A DNA stretch of 64,000 bases from Phoronis australis (taxonomy: Eukaryota > Phoronida > Phoronidae). The stretch spans positions 12,230-76,229 of the forward strand of contig NMRA01000425.1 in assembly GCA_002633005.1 (NCBI GenBank), given 5' to 3'. Shown in pieces: positions 1 to 11,430 of this stretch. The notes below the pieces were generated by a model. The model ran no database searches and had not been told where the DNA came from. It was given only the letters and a program-made list of their open reading frames with translations. The stretch's first letter is position 1. The number at the start of each line of letters is the position of its first letter. Made by a program: the position numbers and the translations under genes.

Positions 1-142
1 CCACACAGATTTTACTGGAACAGCCCTAACCGGAAGTCAATGATTTTCTGAACAATTGTAGCACATGCGTTCTAGTATATTCGTACCGATTTTCAGCCAT
101 CTAGGTCGAAAAATGCGGCCGCTACGAGTATTTGACTGTGAA

Positions 143-186
143 ATCGGATACAAAATGGCCGCCACGTCCGCCATTTTGTATCCGAT
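143..186. repeat. Perfect 17-bp inverted repeat
   Basis: The arm ATCGGATACAAAATGGC at 143-159 is exactly complementary to 170-186, with a 10-base loop. The arms contain the codon-like ATGGC on both strands, which explains the open frames here. Confidence 0.9.
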
Positions 187-316
187 AATGACCAAAAACA
201 ATAGCTTTCTAGCAGTTTCCAATCTACACGTTGTGTGCAAATTTCGTGAAAATCGGACGAAAATTGCGACCTGTAGAGAGCGAACAAACAAAAAAAACTT
301 GCTGTCAGACCAACAT

Positions 317-341
317 ACTTGGCGGAAGAATTCCGCCAAGT
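317..341. repeat. Perfect 11-bp inverted repeat
   Basis: ACTTGGCGGAA (317-327) is followed by a 3-base spacer and its exact reverse complement (331-341). This could be the end of a small mobile element whose other end is left of the window. Confidence 0.85.
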
Positions 342-639
342 AATAATTGCTGTCAAGACACCTACAAAACCTTGGCAAGTTAGTGAGGTGTTACCATAGT
401 TTTTGCTCGTTACTGTTTTCAAGACTGTTGAGGGATTCATTACATCAACTAACAACTAACTCATTGAGAGGACCATCGCACTATGAAAACCGTAAGTGAT
501 CTGGCAAGCGTTGTTTTGTATTTCAATACTTTTAGCTATGGGCAGTTGTATTCTATCGTGTACTAAGTTCAGATTGAACAAAATTTATCTGCGCAACATT
601 CTCTTGTCGCTTTTTTCTCAGTTTCCTTAATTGTTGCAG

Positions 640-3600
640 TTGATGCTCTCAGAATGGATGATGGAGGTGCCTATTGATTTCACAGATGAATGGCTGATGG
701 TTGCTTGTCCTGTAGGAAAGAGGGCGCTAGTAGTGGCATCTCGGGTAAGCCAAGGCTTCTTTAACTGAAGGTTGCTTGGAAGTGAGCCACACACTCAAGC
801 CACACACTGTATACTGCCCCCTATTGCTGTTTTATAGAATTGGCTGCTTTGGAGTGTTGCTAGACACAGTGACCATCTAGATAACAAGTGACTTTTGAAC
901 TTAAATTGCCTGTTCATTGTTGCTTGAGGTCATGGTCAGTGCATAAAATCGTGCTCTTTCAATAAGAAGTTGTCCATTTCTGTGTGACGCTATCATGTAG
1001 GAATAGCTATTCATATATGCATTGTAACACCGTACGGAAAATGACGAATAGTATTGTATCGAGTGAGCATGCACAAAATGACCCTCCAGGTCAAGCAAAC
1101 TTACCGAGTAATGTTTGAGCCTTAGCAGACTGTCACTTTTCCTTAGACTAGAATTCATTCATATCTAATCATTTCGCTGAGAGCTGGGCGATTGCAGATT
1201 TAGGTTTGTATCCCGTTGGAGTACTCGCTATTAGTATTTGGATGGAATTGTAATCTCTATTAAATTATTAAATGAATTCAGTTCTTTTAACTAGGGCAAG
1301 ACGCATAATTACACTAAAAGTGGTTATCGTGTGAACAGCTTCCCTTCACATCTCCCAGGTGGCAGCAGGAGTCAGTTGGGCCCTGGCAGTATGTCAACAG
1401 GTATATCTCGTACTATTGAGCTTATGGCTTAAAGTTTATATTTTGTTCTAATCTGTGGCAATGTGACACTGATTGCTTTAGATATGAATGCGTGCCAATG
1501 TTGAGGTCTAAACTTTTACCAGAAGAAATCAGCTGTCAGAAATGAATACTGCAACATTTCGTGCAAAGTCATCAAGTCCTGATTATTAGGCAAATTCTTA
1601 GCCTAAAAGACATTGAAAGAATTTAGCAATCGCGATTCTATGGTAAGTAAAATGAAAAAAAGATTTTCAAGTTTTGTGTGAAAAGCAATATCCACAAAAA
1701 TTGCATTTGTTGGAAAAAATATGTTCACCAGACTGCACTATGTGAGCTTTGTTTTTTATGCACACAACGTCTTAATCATCAATGATTTTCAAAATATATG
1801 GTTTGATGACTTAAAAAATTAGCATTTAAAAGATAATTACATTTTAGAAACTTGATCCTTGCTGTTAACAACAGGCACGTAGTAAGATAAAGCAACCATG
1901 AACGCATTTCGTGTGATGAAATCAAGTTTTGATCCAGACCTGACCTCCTTCCGCCATGAAAATGATCTCATTGAATATTTCCTTAAACAAAAGTGGTTTG
2001 ATTTCATGGAGTAGAAAGAACTAACATCTTGTTATTGCTTTAGGTTAGGCTCTACCAGTTAACTTGTCATTTGATTCACTGAACATGGTCCCAAGCAATA
2101 ACGAAGGCTTAGTTCTTTGAAAGACCAGAAATCACATTACATCTGAGTACGAAACAAGTTGAGACGTTTTTATAGTGGTCAGTGCTCTATATCAAAAATA
2201 ACTTCCATGTAACTTTAAAGTCAAGTGTGACAACTCAATCAAGACGTTGTGCTAGGTTAGCAGGTCCTGTGTTCAAGTCTCGGTTGGGGCAGAAATCTTT
2301 TCAGACTTCTTTGTAGGTCATTTGACGTGGCCAGCAGGTGGCGTGCTGACCCCACTTAGAAATGTTTACGTTATACATTTCCACGCTAGTTTAAGGTTTA
2401 TAGAGAGCAAGCCATGGTCTATTGCACATGCATTTTGATTTGTTGCAAAACTTCATGAAAGAAAGGAACAATAAGTTGAAACTGCATTTGGTTAGCACCC
2501 CTATCAGGGGTACAAGTTGTTGTTTTGTTACGCATTACAGACAGCACCATTTTGGACTGTATATACTGTGAAAAAGAAAGTACTTTCTTTGTTCTGGACG
2601 TCATGTGTTGGAACGGTCATCCAGTTATGGACAGTGAGGTAAGCTATGCAGTAACTGTTCTTTGCTTATTTCTTTGTTTATTTGTTGCGAAGTGGTGGTA
2701 TCTGTTTGTTGTTACACATTTTATCAAATCATTGACAACTTGCATTTTAGTTAAATGCATAAGCTGTTCCACAGTGCGTCACTGCACGTGAGGAAAGTAA
2801 TCGGACACAATACCATCACGACGGCTAATGGCGCTAACAGCAAGAACTTGTAATGCCTATTAGAGCGACTAAATTCTAATTGAAGAATGGATCAACCACC
2901 TTGCTAACTTTTGTCTTGATTCTCCCTCACTCTCGGCCAGAAGGAAATCTACTCTGACGATGAACTTGGCTTCTGCACAGCTGTCATGGCAGGGTCTTCT
3001 GCACAGCCGTCATGGCAGGGTCTTCTGCACAGCCGTCATGGCAGGGTCTTCTGGATTGTTTCATCTGATTACTTTTGGCTTGTTCTGTACTACAGATTTC
3101 TTTGATGACATCACTCGAATTCTTGGTGTTGGTCTTATATAGCATGCTAAGTTATTACTTGACAGAATATTCTTGGACATCATACAAAAAGATTTATTGT
3201 TAGTGGATTATTGTTTGATAATTTCTGGGCTTTTCTTCAGACAGAGTTCAGGTTTTTCTGGATGCTCTCAAAATTGCAAGAGTGCCCCGAGGCCAGTAGC
3301 CAGTCATCAGTGAATCCAGTAAGTACAATTAAATTAATTTAATTTAATCTAGTTTCAGGGTGGAGTATTATCTTTATCAATTAAACTCCATGCTGAAGTT
3401 GGTAGATTTGGCATATGGTGGTGATGCCATTTTTCAAATGCATTGTTGGATGGTTGACAGCAGTTAAACATCCGGTAACGCAATCAATAACTTGTGGATT
3501 TGTCACTCAACTCACAATTTGCGTTTTAGTTGGCGAAATTTCACTTCAGTGTGTTTGGATGACTCATGCTTTGATAATCCTTTACTTAAAAGACTTTCTG

Positions 3601-4735
3601 ATCTACTGTCTGTTGCATTTTCAAGCTCGTTTTCAATCTTTTTAAGACAGTGTTCTTTAATGGTGAGTTTGTGGTGCTCACAATAAAAAAGCTTTGTACA
3701 GAAGACTCGTGCTTTCAATTCTGATGCACCAAAATGACAACTGTTACAGTATAGTAACTGTCATATTTGTCTTCATGTTGTTTGCACGTCACCAAGTTAT
3801 CTGTGATGTCATTGGACGGCCAACAGCAGTCCGACTATGCATTTAAAAACATCAGCAGTGCCGCAGATGAAATCCCTGGAATTATTCTAAAATTTATTTC
3901 TAAGTGGCTTTATTGTGTTACTGCTGTATACTAGAGACTAATTAAATGTAAATTGCTGTGAGATCAGTATCCTTAATGTTATTCATACTCAATGTTCCCT
4001 TTTTGTTTACAGTATAAATTTGTCCCTTTAATGAGTTGTCCATGTTCACAAGATCTCATGTCACAAGTACTCAACTCGGATTTGCCATACGAGGTATGTA
4101 AAATGTCTCTAAGAATATGCCCAAATTTGGTAACAAATCAAATTATTTTCAAGGTCATTATTGCTGAACTGTGATCTGCTAACAGTAAATAGTGAACTGG
4201 GTGACGTGTAAATAGTGAAGTGGGTGACGTGTAAAACATTTTTTTTCTTTTAAAGTGATTAAAAACTTAAGCCTTAAACTGGTTTCATGATACAGGACCG
4301 AGAAATCTGTCAGGTTTGCATCAACACCAAGTAGAATAATTGAAATTGTTGTTCAAAACACTTGCAAGGCAACTATGTGCACACGAACTGGAAACTCACC
4401 TACAAAGTTTCATGTCTCACTACTTTTTACAGCTGGACGGAATACTTTTCTATCACAAACGGACTCATTACCTATTCGGTGTAACCCCCCTTGTACTGTG
4501 GCTGAAAGCATACATGGTACCGGAGCTGCTTGGGATCAAAGTTCACAATAAGTATATGCAGGATATACCATCAACGTATACATGTTTTGGTGCTCACATT
4601 GAACAAGTGAAGCGAGACAAAGAAGAAAATAAAACAGAGAAGACTAGGAGGAATCCAAAGGTCAAAAATGGATCTGACAAAATGGACACAACACACACTG
4701 ATTCAGTTCCTTTTAAAGAAGGCTGGGAGAGCTGA
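640..4735 (+). CDS. SNUPN: Snurportin-1, six exons, N-terminus missing
   Basis: Snurportin-1 binds the trimethylguanosine cap of spliceosomal snRNPs and carries them to importin-beta for nuclear import. Exons with AG/GT borders and matching phases: 640-744, 1295-1400, 2541-2638, 3241-3318, 4013-4093, 4433-4735 (stop TGA). They translate without interruption through the cap-binding domain: [90 protein letters not shown] and [13 protein letters not shown]. All align by eye with the animal family. The Trp in FRFFWM sits where the human protein has the Trp reported to stack on the cap base. The tail after about residue 230 is basic and acidic, as in the family. The importin-beta-binding N-terminus and start codon are not identified and probably lie left of the window. 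No lesion is seen. Confidence 0.92.
2227..2305 (+). repeat. Possible tRNA-like SINE fragment
   Basis: Inside a snurportin intron, the string GTGTTCAAGTCTCGG resembles a pol III B box (GWTCRANNC), and a weak A-box-like GTGCTAGGTTAGCAGG precedes it. No poly-A tail or target duplication was identified. Confidence 0.2.
2971..3048 (+). repeat. 26-bp minisatellite, 3 units
   Basis: Three head-to-tail units beginning TTCTGCACAG and ending GGCAGGGTC lie in a snurportin intron. Only one base differs between unit 1 and units 2 and 3, so the array is young. Confidence 0.9.
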
Positions 4736-7061
4736 ACTGAGGAACTTAGAAGTGTTTTTAGGACCGGTTTTCAACATAATTCTACTGGTTCTCATTGATT
4801 TTCAAAAAAAATACAAATTTCTGGGTGTTCAATGGCATGTTTCACTAAGATGTCGTAATTAAGCTACACTGTTTATGCAGCATAACCTGTGACTACGACC
4901 AGTCATTAGTTGTGGTGTAAGCTTCCATGTAAATTTTTATCAGAAACATTTAGTTTCTTCATTTTAGTGAAACAGGTTCCTGGTTTCGTAGAAACTCGAA
5001 CTTGCATCGTAACATTAAAACAACATGTTTTTTCTCAAAATCGTTGTGCCTGTATTTTGGTACATATGTTTAAGCTTCATATACATTACATGTCACAGGC
5101 GGCAATCTTTGGCCATCTTTAGTATATTTGCATGTCTAGCAAAAAGAAAATGTTATTAGTAGATACCAACTTGAATGTCTGGTTAGATTTTCAATTTTGT
5201 ATCAGTGATAAGTCAAGTTTCACTTACATGCTATTTTAAAAAGTTGCTGTTCACTCAAGAGATACAGGGACAGACATATGCGCTTCATTCCAGATAAAGC
5301 CTACTTTGACATACATGTGCTTGCATTAAAATATTTGCAAATGGTAAGCAAGGAAAAGAATAACGATTAAATTTAGTGCTTTCTACGGAAGAAACAGGCC
5401 TTGGTGCAGTGCACTTACCCTTATAATACTGATCTCTTCCTGTACCATACTCTATTTACAAGTACTCTATGGGCTTAAAGGCGAAGGCAACCTATTTATG
5501 AGTAATCTATGGGGTTAAGAGGAATTGAAGGTCATTAAAATTTTCTGACCAAGTTCCCACGGATGGTGTGTAGCCTTTCTATGTGTCATCCGGGTATTAT
5601 CTTTTATGGATGAGAATAGTATTTATGTTGAAGTTATGAGCTACAAAACAGTAAAATATGTTGTGTTTTTTGATTATATGTTTCGAGTGGAAAAGACGTG
5701 TCTGTGTAGTTGCCGTTTTGTAATTCAAAACTTTGCTGAATGTTGACATTGTCCAGTTCGATTTGGAAGCACACTGTAATTTATTGACCGATCTCTGTTA
5801 CATACTTGCTACACTCTCTGCTTCACTGCTTGTTGTGGAACTGTCAACCGTCGTGAAATATCAAATAGCTTTTTAACTGGACATTTTTACCTGTAAAAGT
5901 ACACATTTGCCCATTCATAGATGACTGAGCAATCTTGAAATTGCCTGAAACGTGAATTTTCTTTAAAAAATACCTTTCAAGCAGATCCTGGCAAATCTAC
6001 TTCTTGACCATGCTAACGCAAGAGTTTTTCATTTTAAAAATTACAAAAATTTCTAAAAGAAATCATCAAATTCACTATTATCAGTGCATAATTGCCGTTG
6101 TTTTGTTGACATCAAAGGTCAAAATCACATTTTCCATATAAAGGAAACGTGCTACGTTTATATTTTGCAATTGACCAAGCGTAAGCTCCGCCTCCTTGCG
6201 TAATGTCGACTAACAAACAATAAGTTTTACCCGGCAACGTGTAGGCGGCTTGGAAACGAAGGTGTGTCAATAATGTTGCGTTCTAAATGGCCACTTAAGC
6301 CGTCACTCAAAATCCTGACGATTGGTCAATACCAAACAAGGTATTGCATTGGGTTGCCACTTTAATTCATGCCACAAAATGTCTCGTAACATTTTTAAAC
6401 CACGTGGCCGCCACTTGCTTGAAGTGAGTCATTTTCAACTTGAGCATAACTTCCGGAAGAAAAAACAGTAGTAGATTTCTTATTTGAAAAATATTCATTT
6501 TTTGTTAGTGGTTGGAATTTTTGTGTCCCAAATTATTTACCCTCAAATAATTGATTAACTAATTAACTTCCCTTTTGAATCACCATAAAGGTTTGACTGC
6601 CATTATACCCGTCGGTCGACAGTAAAACAAAAAAATAGAAAAATACTCGGACATGACCGTGTAATATATGTGCATAATTTACGTCGCAAATCAACACTGG
6701 CACTTAAGAGAAGCCGGTGTCTCAAACTGGTAACAGTGTCAAAAATGGAAAGCATTGAAGTGGCTCCTAAACACTCAAGTGTGTCATAGAATTACATTCA
6801 ACTGGAGTCAATCCAGTCAACTTAGACATTTTGGGCACCAATAACGTTTTTAAAGCCTGCAATGCCCAGTAATGAAAATTGTGGTTGAAAATTGATACAG
6901 TATAAGACTTCACGAAGATTGAAAATTCCCTGGATGTTGTTTTTGGGAAATCAATAGTATCGTTGATTTTCTCCGTAGAGAGAAACTTACCGGAAATAAA
7001 ATGTTCATCTAAAATTAACCAATGAAAAATACAACACAATAATTATATTCAAGCATAAAAA
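4736..7061. other. Intergenic spacer between snurportin and gene 1
   Basis: No gene is seen. The part from about 5560 to 6180 is shared with two other places downstream of family genes (24090-24810 and 61960-62660). The part from about 6765 to 7120 matches 62680-63010. These are the 3' flanks of the duplicated gene unit. Confidence 0.6.
5560..6180. repeat. 3'-flank block of the gene unit, copy 1
   Basis: It shares ordered words with 24090-24810 and 61960-62660, including CTATGTGTCATCCGGG, a run on AAAAGACGTGTC, and TCACTGCTTGTTGTGGAACT-like text. It is diverged by many substitutions and small indels. No coding content is seen. Confidence 0.75.
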
Positions 7062-7067
7062 TTTATT
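7062..7067 (-). terminator. Polyadenylation signal AATAAA for gene 1
   Basis: The + strand TTTATT reads AATAAA on the minus strand, 119 bases past the gene 1 stop codon. A T-rich run continues further downstream. Confidence 0.5.
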
Positions 7068-7185
7068 AACTTTCAAGTTTGAATGGTCGTTTTAACGACC
7101 ATAGTTAAAAATAGCATCTAAATTTAATCAGTGCTTTTCAATATTCTTAATTGCATGTAGCTTAAGCCGTGTCATGGGCACCGTG

Positions 7186-9555
7186 CTATTTTGACTTAAG
7201 TTCACATATGTAACGTGCTTTGTCGCTACAGCCCTTGATTTCCATGTTCTGGGTACTGGGATTGAAAACCTCGCATGCTGCATCTGAAAGAGACAACAGT
7301 CACGTGGTATGAGTAATACAGTAACAGTCAGAAGATAGAGTTGCCCCTTACTTACTTGAAAACACCGCAATTCATTGTTAGTGAAAGAAATTTGTTGTTT
7401 GAAATGATAAATATAATTAAAGAAACACAATTTTGGTGCGGGCTTAGTATTTTGTGTTTTGCCTCAAACAAAACTTCGAGTGCAATAGAGTGTCTGTGAT
7501 TTTTGACCTCAGTGGCACTAATGTTAATTTCATTCAGACAGTTGCATGTACTTGGCACATGCAGGGAGACAGGTTCCAACTTCTTCGGAAACGATCAAAA
7601 TCAAATCAGTCGACATACCATTTGACTGGGGTTTGTAGGGTTTATGCGTCCCCCATTTTTCGTCAGAAATGTGTGATCCCCTTACATCTAAACGCGATCC
7701 GGCACCAGTAAAATACGGAACATGAAGTTCATTACAGAATCAATTATTTATACGCCAGGTTCTCAAAAACCATAAACGCATGACTGCTATGTAAGTTGAT
7801 GTACACTTCACGTGTCTCATAAACGAGGATTTTGAACGTGAAGTTAATTCCACAACGCAGTGGTAATGTATAGTGAACAATTTAGCAATTTGTAATCAGT
7901 ACAGAGGGAACTTCTTGTCCAATGACTACACTTAAAAGATACAACTAAACGTACATGATCCGTTTATTTAAAAACACAGCTTTATTTTAAATGAACAATA
8001 CTACTACAGTTTGTTACACAGTGTTCATATTTAAATATTCAGCAACAAGGCCGACAATCTATAGGAGTCAAATTTTGAAACGAGGAAAATAGTAAATTCT
8101 TACCAACAACGCTCCACACCTCAACGTCGGTCCATTTAATTTCCTTTCCACAGCCCGCGAGTGTGCCGCTGTAGGTGGATTTACTGCAGTAGCCGTTAGA
8201 CGGGAAGTACTTGTTGGAGCTGTCATACGAGATGCTACCACTGAAGAACTTCAGGTCGTAACCCCCGCCAAATGCTGGACCATGCTTGTACTCATCGTAC
8301 ATACCGTACACTTGATATCCGCTCTTCAGGCGGTAACTGGCCGATGTACATCCTTGTCTACACAGCTGAAACACGAATGTGTTGTTGTCGTACTTGTAAA
8401 AATCGACACTTGTCCAGGAGAGAGAGGTATAACCACCGAACGTGGTTCCGCTCGTTGAATCTTTCCCAATAGAGATGGTTGGGCCCTTGTTGTTGCATCT
8501 GCTGTGAAATACTGAAGCGTTCATTCCATCACGTGATGCCCGGTACAGGAGCTTGAATGTCTTTCCCGGGAACCATTCTCTCAGCAAAGCTGCGTGGGCT
8601 TTAGTTAACAGGCTTGAACAAAGAATGGCTCCCATGTCTGAAATTCAAACGTATCTTAGGTGTATCATTCGTGTTCAGTCCAAAGTGATAGTGCAATTTT
8701 CGCTATTGGAATTATATCTTAACAACCAAAATGGTAGTACGCGAAGTATTAGTTTACACCATTTTTGTGAAATGAACAGCCAAAAACGGTTCCACAATTA
8801 AACGTGAAACCTGAGGAGATTATTCCTCAACGAAACGAACGTAAGTAAAAATGTTACGCTTAAAAACAACAGTTACTTGTCTGAATGAAGCCTAAAATAG
8901 CATAGTGTATACAGCTAGTTGAAAGATGATGGGATTTTGAACTAAGCACATGTGTTAACTAGGTGGCCATGCATCTTCTGGAGTCGAATATTTCTTTAAC
9001 TAGAATGCTTCTCAAAATTTGACAATGAACGCCATTGGCATTAATACCTTTTCCCATATCTTTACTTTCAGCCCATATGGTGTCGCCAATTTTCAACGAT
9101 TCTTGACCAAGGAGAGATCTCAAGCGGTGAGAGTCCATAGAGACTAAATGAGAATTATCTTCAAGGCATTTTCGTCTCGCTGTTTCCCAATTCACTGAAT
9201 CGTTGCTCAGTTTGAAACAGGAATGTCCAAAGTAACGATATTGACTCGGGCAGTATTGTTTACATAGATTGCGTTCGAGTGAAGACGACGACATTTCGCG
9301 CTGGAGTATAACTTCCTGAAGTAATTCGGTAGCATATGGAAAAGTATTAAGGAAGTTTTCAAGTTCCGTGTGAAAATGATTCACGATTTTTAGAACGGCC
9401 GATTGGAAATTCCGATTGTTTTTTTCTTCCTCTTTCAGTAAAGAGATGACGGAGTCTTCGATAACACATCCCTTCTCCACAGGCGAAGCCGCTTGGAGAC
9501 ACGTGACTTCATGACACAGCACAACGATCGTAAGTAGGAGATTAGCTCTGGACAT
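7186..9555 (-). CDS. Gene 1: secreted C-type lectin-like protein with nested TLDc domain
   Basis: Three exons on the minus strand: 9555-9048, 8637-8104 and 7283-7186, giving about 379 residues. Exon 1 encodes a signal peptide (LLLTIVVLCHEVTCL), one coiled-coil unit (KNNRNFQSAVLKIVNHFHTE) and the first half of a C-type lectin fold (YRYFGHSCFKLS, NWETARRKC, HLVSMDS). Exon 2 is a whole TLDc domain (TFKLLYRASRDGM, FHSRCNNKGPTISI, FGGYTSLSW, TDVEVW). Exon 3 (CEVFNPSTQN, GCSDKARYICE) resembles the C-terminal strand and last cysteines of a C-type lectin. Both introns are phase 1 with GT-AG borders (exon 2 acceptor TTTCAG, donor GTAAGA). TLDc proteins are usually intracellular; here the signal peptide and extra cysteines suggest secretion. 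An upstream frame to 10029 is open but not kept in paralogs, so the ATG at 9555 was chosen. Confidence 0.85.
8104..8637 (-). other. TLDc exon of gene 1 (phase 1-1)
   Basis: The exon is 534 bases: 2 + 177 codons + 1. It codes for a complete TLDc domain and nothing else. Cysteines at CRQGC and in the C-terminal third are kept in genes 2 and 4 and would suit disulfides. The symmetric phase means the exon can be gained or skipped without changing the downstream frame. Confidence 0.85.
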
Positions 9556-10029
9556 TTTGCTTACAAGTATAGGCCTATCTAACGAACATGTATGAGGAGA
9601 CGTTTCAGTACAACACTTAGGAGCAGCAAATGACTTCAACCTTAGATCATCATTCGAGCTTGTGAAAATGATGCAATAGTAACACACTTTTATAAGTTTC
9701 TGATTAGTACACCATCTCGTAATAAGGAGATGTTTTTTACTTTGGACGGATGCATTGAGATTAGATAAATTCATGAACAATGTGAAGTGTTTGGCTGCCA
9801 AATACAGCTGTAGGCATACACGCATGTTTGATGATATATATGCAAGCAAACCAATGAGGAAAGGGATGTTAACAGATACGCCTGATCTATGAAGATATCC
9901 CCGCACCTCCAAGTAAGTCACATTGTGGTGTCGACTAACATCGGGATGCTGATTTCCATATTCCATCTGACTGCAGAGGATTCTGAAAGGAGTCCTGGCA
10001 TTTCGTAAAGAAGCCCAACGTAAACGCAT

Positions 10030-10352
10030 GCGTGCGATGTGACACGTATGTTTAACGCATTCATACTTAATGGTTGCCTCGATAACTGTGTAAGAATGAT
10101 AAAAGAGTGCCTTGGAACAGTAAAGATACTCATGAAAACATGGGAATCAAAAATGCAAAGCAAACAACGTGTTAGCTGAACATACGTGAACACATGTATG
10201 TAAAACTTATTTTAAAGGCGTGAGAACCAGCACGGCATTCTTGATTACAACATCATGAGGCCAAAATTGAACTATTTTAAAAATATAACACGAACAAAAT
10301 GTTTTAAAACCATGTTTTTCGTCTGTGCTATATTTTTGCGCAAGTAAGACGT
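10030..10352. other. Upstream flank of gene 1
   Basis: A segment around 9880-10030 is partly shared with the upstream flank of gene 4 (52800-52920), including GCTTCTTTACG and GCCCAACGT. This suggests a common promoter or leader region. No extra coding exon could be joined in both loci. Confidence 0.35.
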
Positions 10353-11267
10353 TTACTACGCAAGCCAACACCTGCGTGTGATTACCAAATGCCACCTGAC
10401 TAGAACGACGTCTTTCGTGGAAATGCAATTGTTGGAAGTGTATAAACTGCATGCTTATGAAATGGACAATATTACAAAGAAGACTACGGATAGCCATAAA
10501 ATGAGTAAAGTTTAAAACACCATAATTTGTTAAATTGATAAGAATCAACCAAGAAAAAGTTATTATTAGTTTAATTAATTCAAATTGTTATGGACTTTCA
10601 ACATGGCGGCTTGTCCTGAGACGTGTTTGTGAACACTGCTGTCATTTTATCCTCGAAGCCTGTATTGAAAAACCAAACATTGAAAGTACCCCAGCTGTAT
10701 CAAGCAAAAGTGCACCTGCAGCAACCAACGCAAGCAATAGAGGGCGCCGTACATAGAGGAGTCAGTCTAGTGAGAAGTTTAAAGTTGCCATTATTAGATA
10801 TATGCGCTAGGAAGATGTTTAAAGATTTTCTGGATGAATTAAAAGGTTCGTAAAATCTTCAATACCCTCAAGCTCAAGTTTCACAAAGATTCAACGTGTC
10901 CAGCAAGAACTAGTCCCTCAGAAACAAGCAGATGAATCACTGGAGAAAGAGCTTGACCACTTGGTTCAGTACCATCGGCGAAATTCTTTCGTGGTAAGCA
11001 GTATCCCTGAAACAGGTGACATTATTTTAGCACGTGCTAGTACGAAGGGATCCAATGTTACCCAGGCAATCAAGGTACTAACAAGGAGTGGACATCATGG
11101 CAAAATTTACGAATTATTAGCCTATGCTCATGCCAACTTTATATTATTCTGCCATAGAACGCGAAAAACAAGACTAAGTTGCATTCTCATGATGCCAAAG
11201 CACTTTCGTATGGAGGCCCATTAATTAGTGCCAGGAAAGGTAAAACTGGAATCTGCTAATGTATAAT

Positions 11268-11430
11268 ACCGATTGTCAATCTTTTAATACAGATTGGCAA
11301 TCTGTCGTACGGATTGGCAATATGTTAATACGGATTGCCAATATGTTAATACGGATTGCCAATATGTTAATACGGATTGTTGATCCGTTAATACAGATTG
11401 TCAATCTGTTGTTTTGAATTGTCAATCTGG
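11268..11430 (+). repeat. Minisatellite, ~21-bp unit (copy A)
   Basis: Units of the form TTAATACGGATTGCCAATAT repeat about seven times with variation. The equivalent site in copy B has about two units fewer, so the array has expanded or contracted since the duplication or haplotype split. Confidence 0.85.

Larger units (their letters stand above)
1..639. other. Left-end non-coding stretch with two perfect hairpins
   Basis: No convincing exon was found. Bases 65-345 are open on both strands but have no recognisable protein content and contain two perfect inverted repeats (143-186 and 317-341), so this looks like repeat-derived DNA. A GTAAGT donor-like site at 492 follows a short frame ending in phase 0, compatible with the snurportin exon at 640, but the preceding codons do not resemble the snurportin N-terminus. 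Confidence 0.4.

Noticed and set aside
487-493. Start of snurportin at ATGAAAACC before the donor at 492
   Set aside because: The phase fits, but this would omit the importin-beta-binding region, and the codons do not resemble the family.
8272-8801. Plus-strand open frames opposite the gene 1 TLDc exon
   Set aside because: They are antisense shadows of the conserved TLDc exon; similar shadows occur opposite genes 2 and 4.
9556-10029. N-terminal extension of gene 1 up to an ATG at 10029
   Set aside because: The frame is open by chance; related text upstream of gene 4 does not join its coding frame, and the extension would bury the signal peptide.
10535-11224. Open frames repeated in both large-repeat copies (76 and 87 codons)
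   Set aside because: They are similar in both copies only because the DNA is duplicated recently; no recognisable domain, and both carry indels around them.
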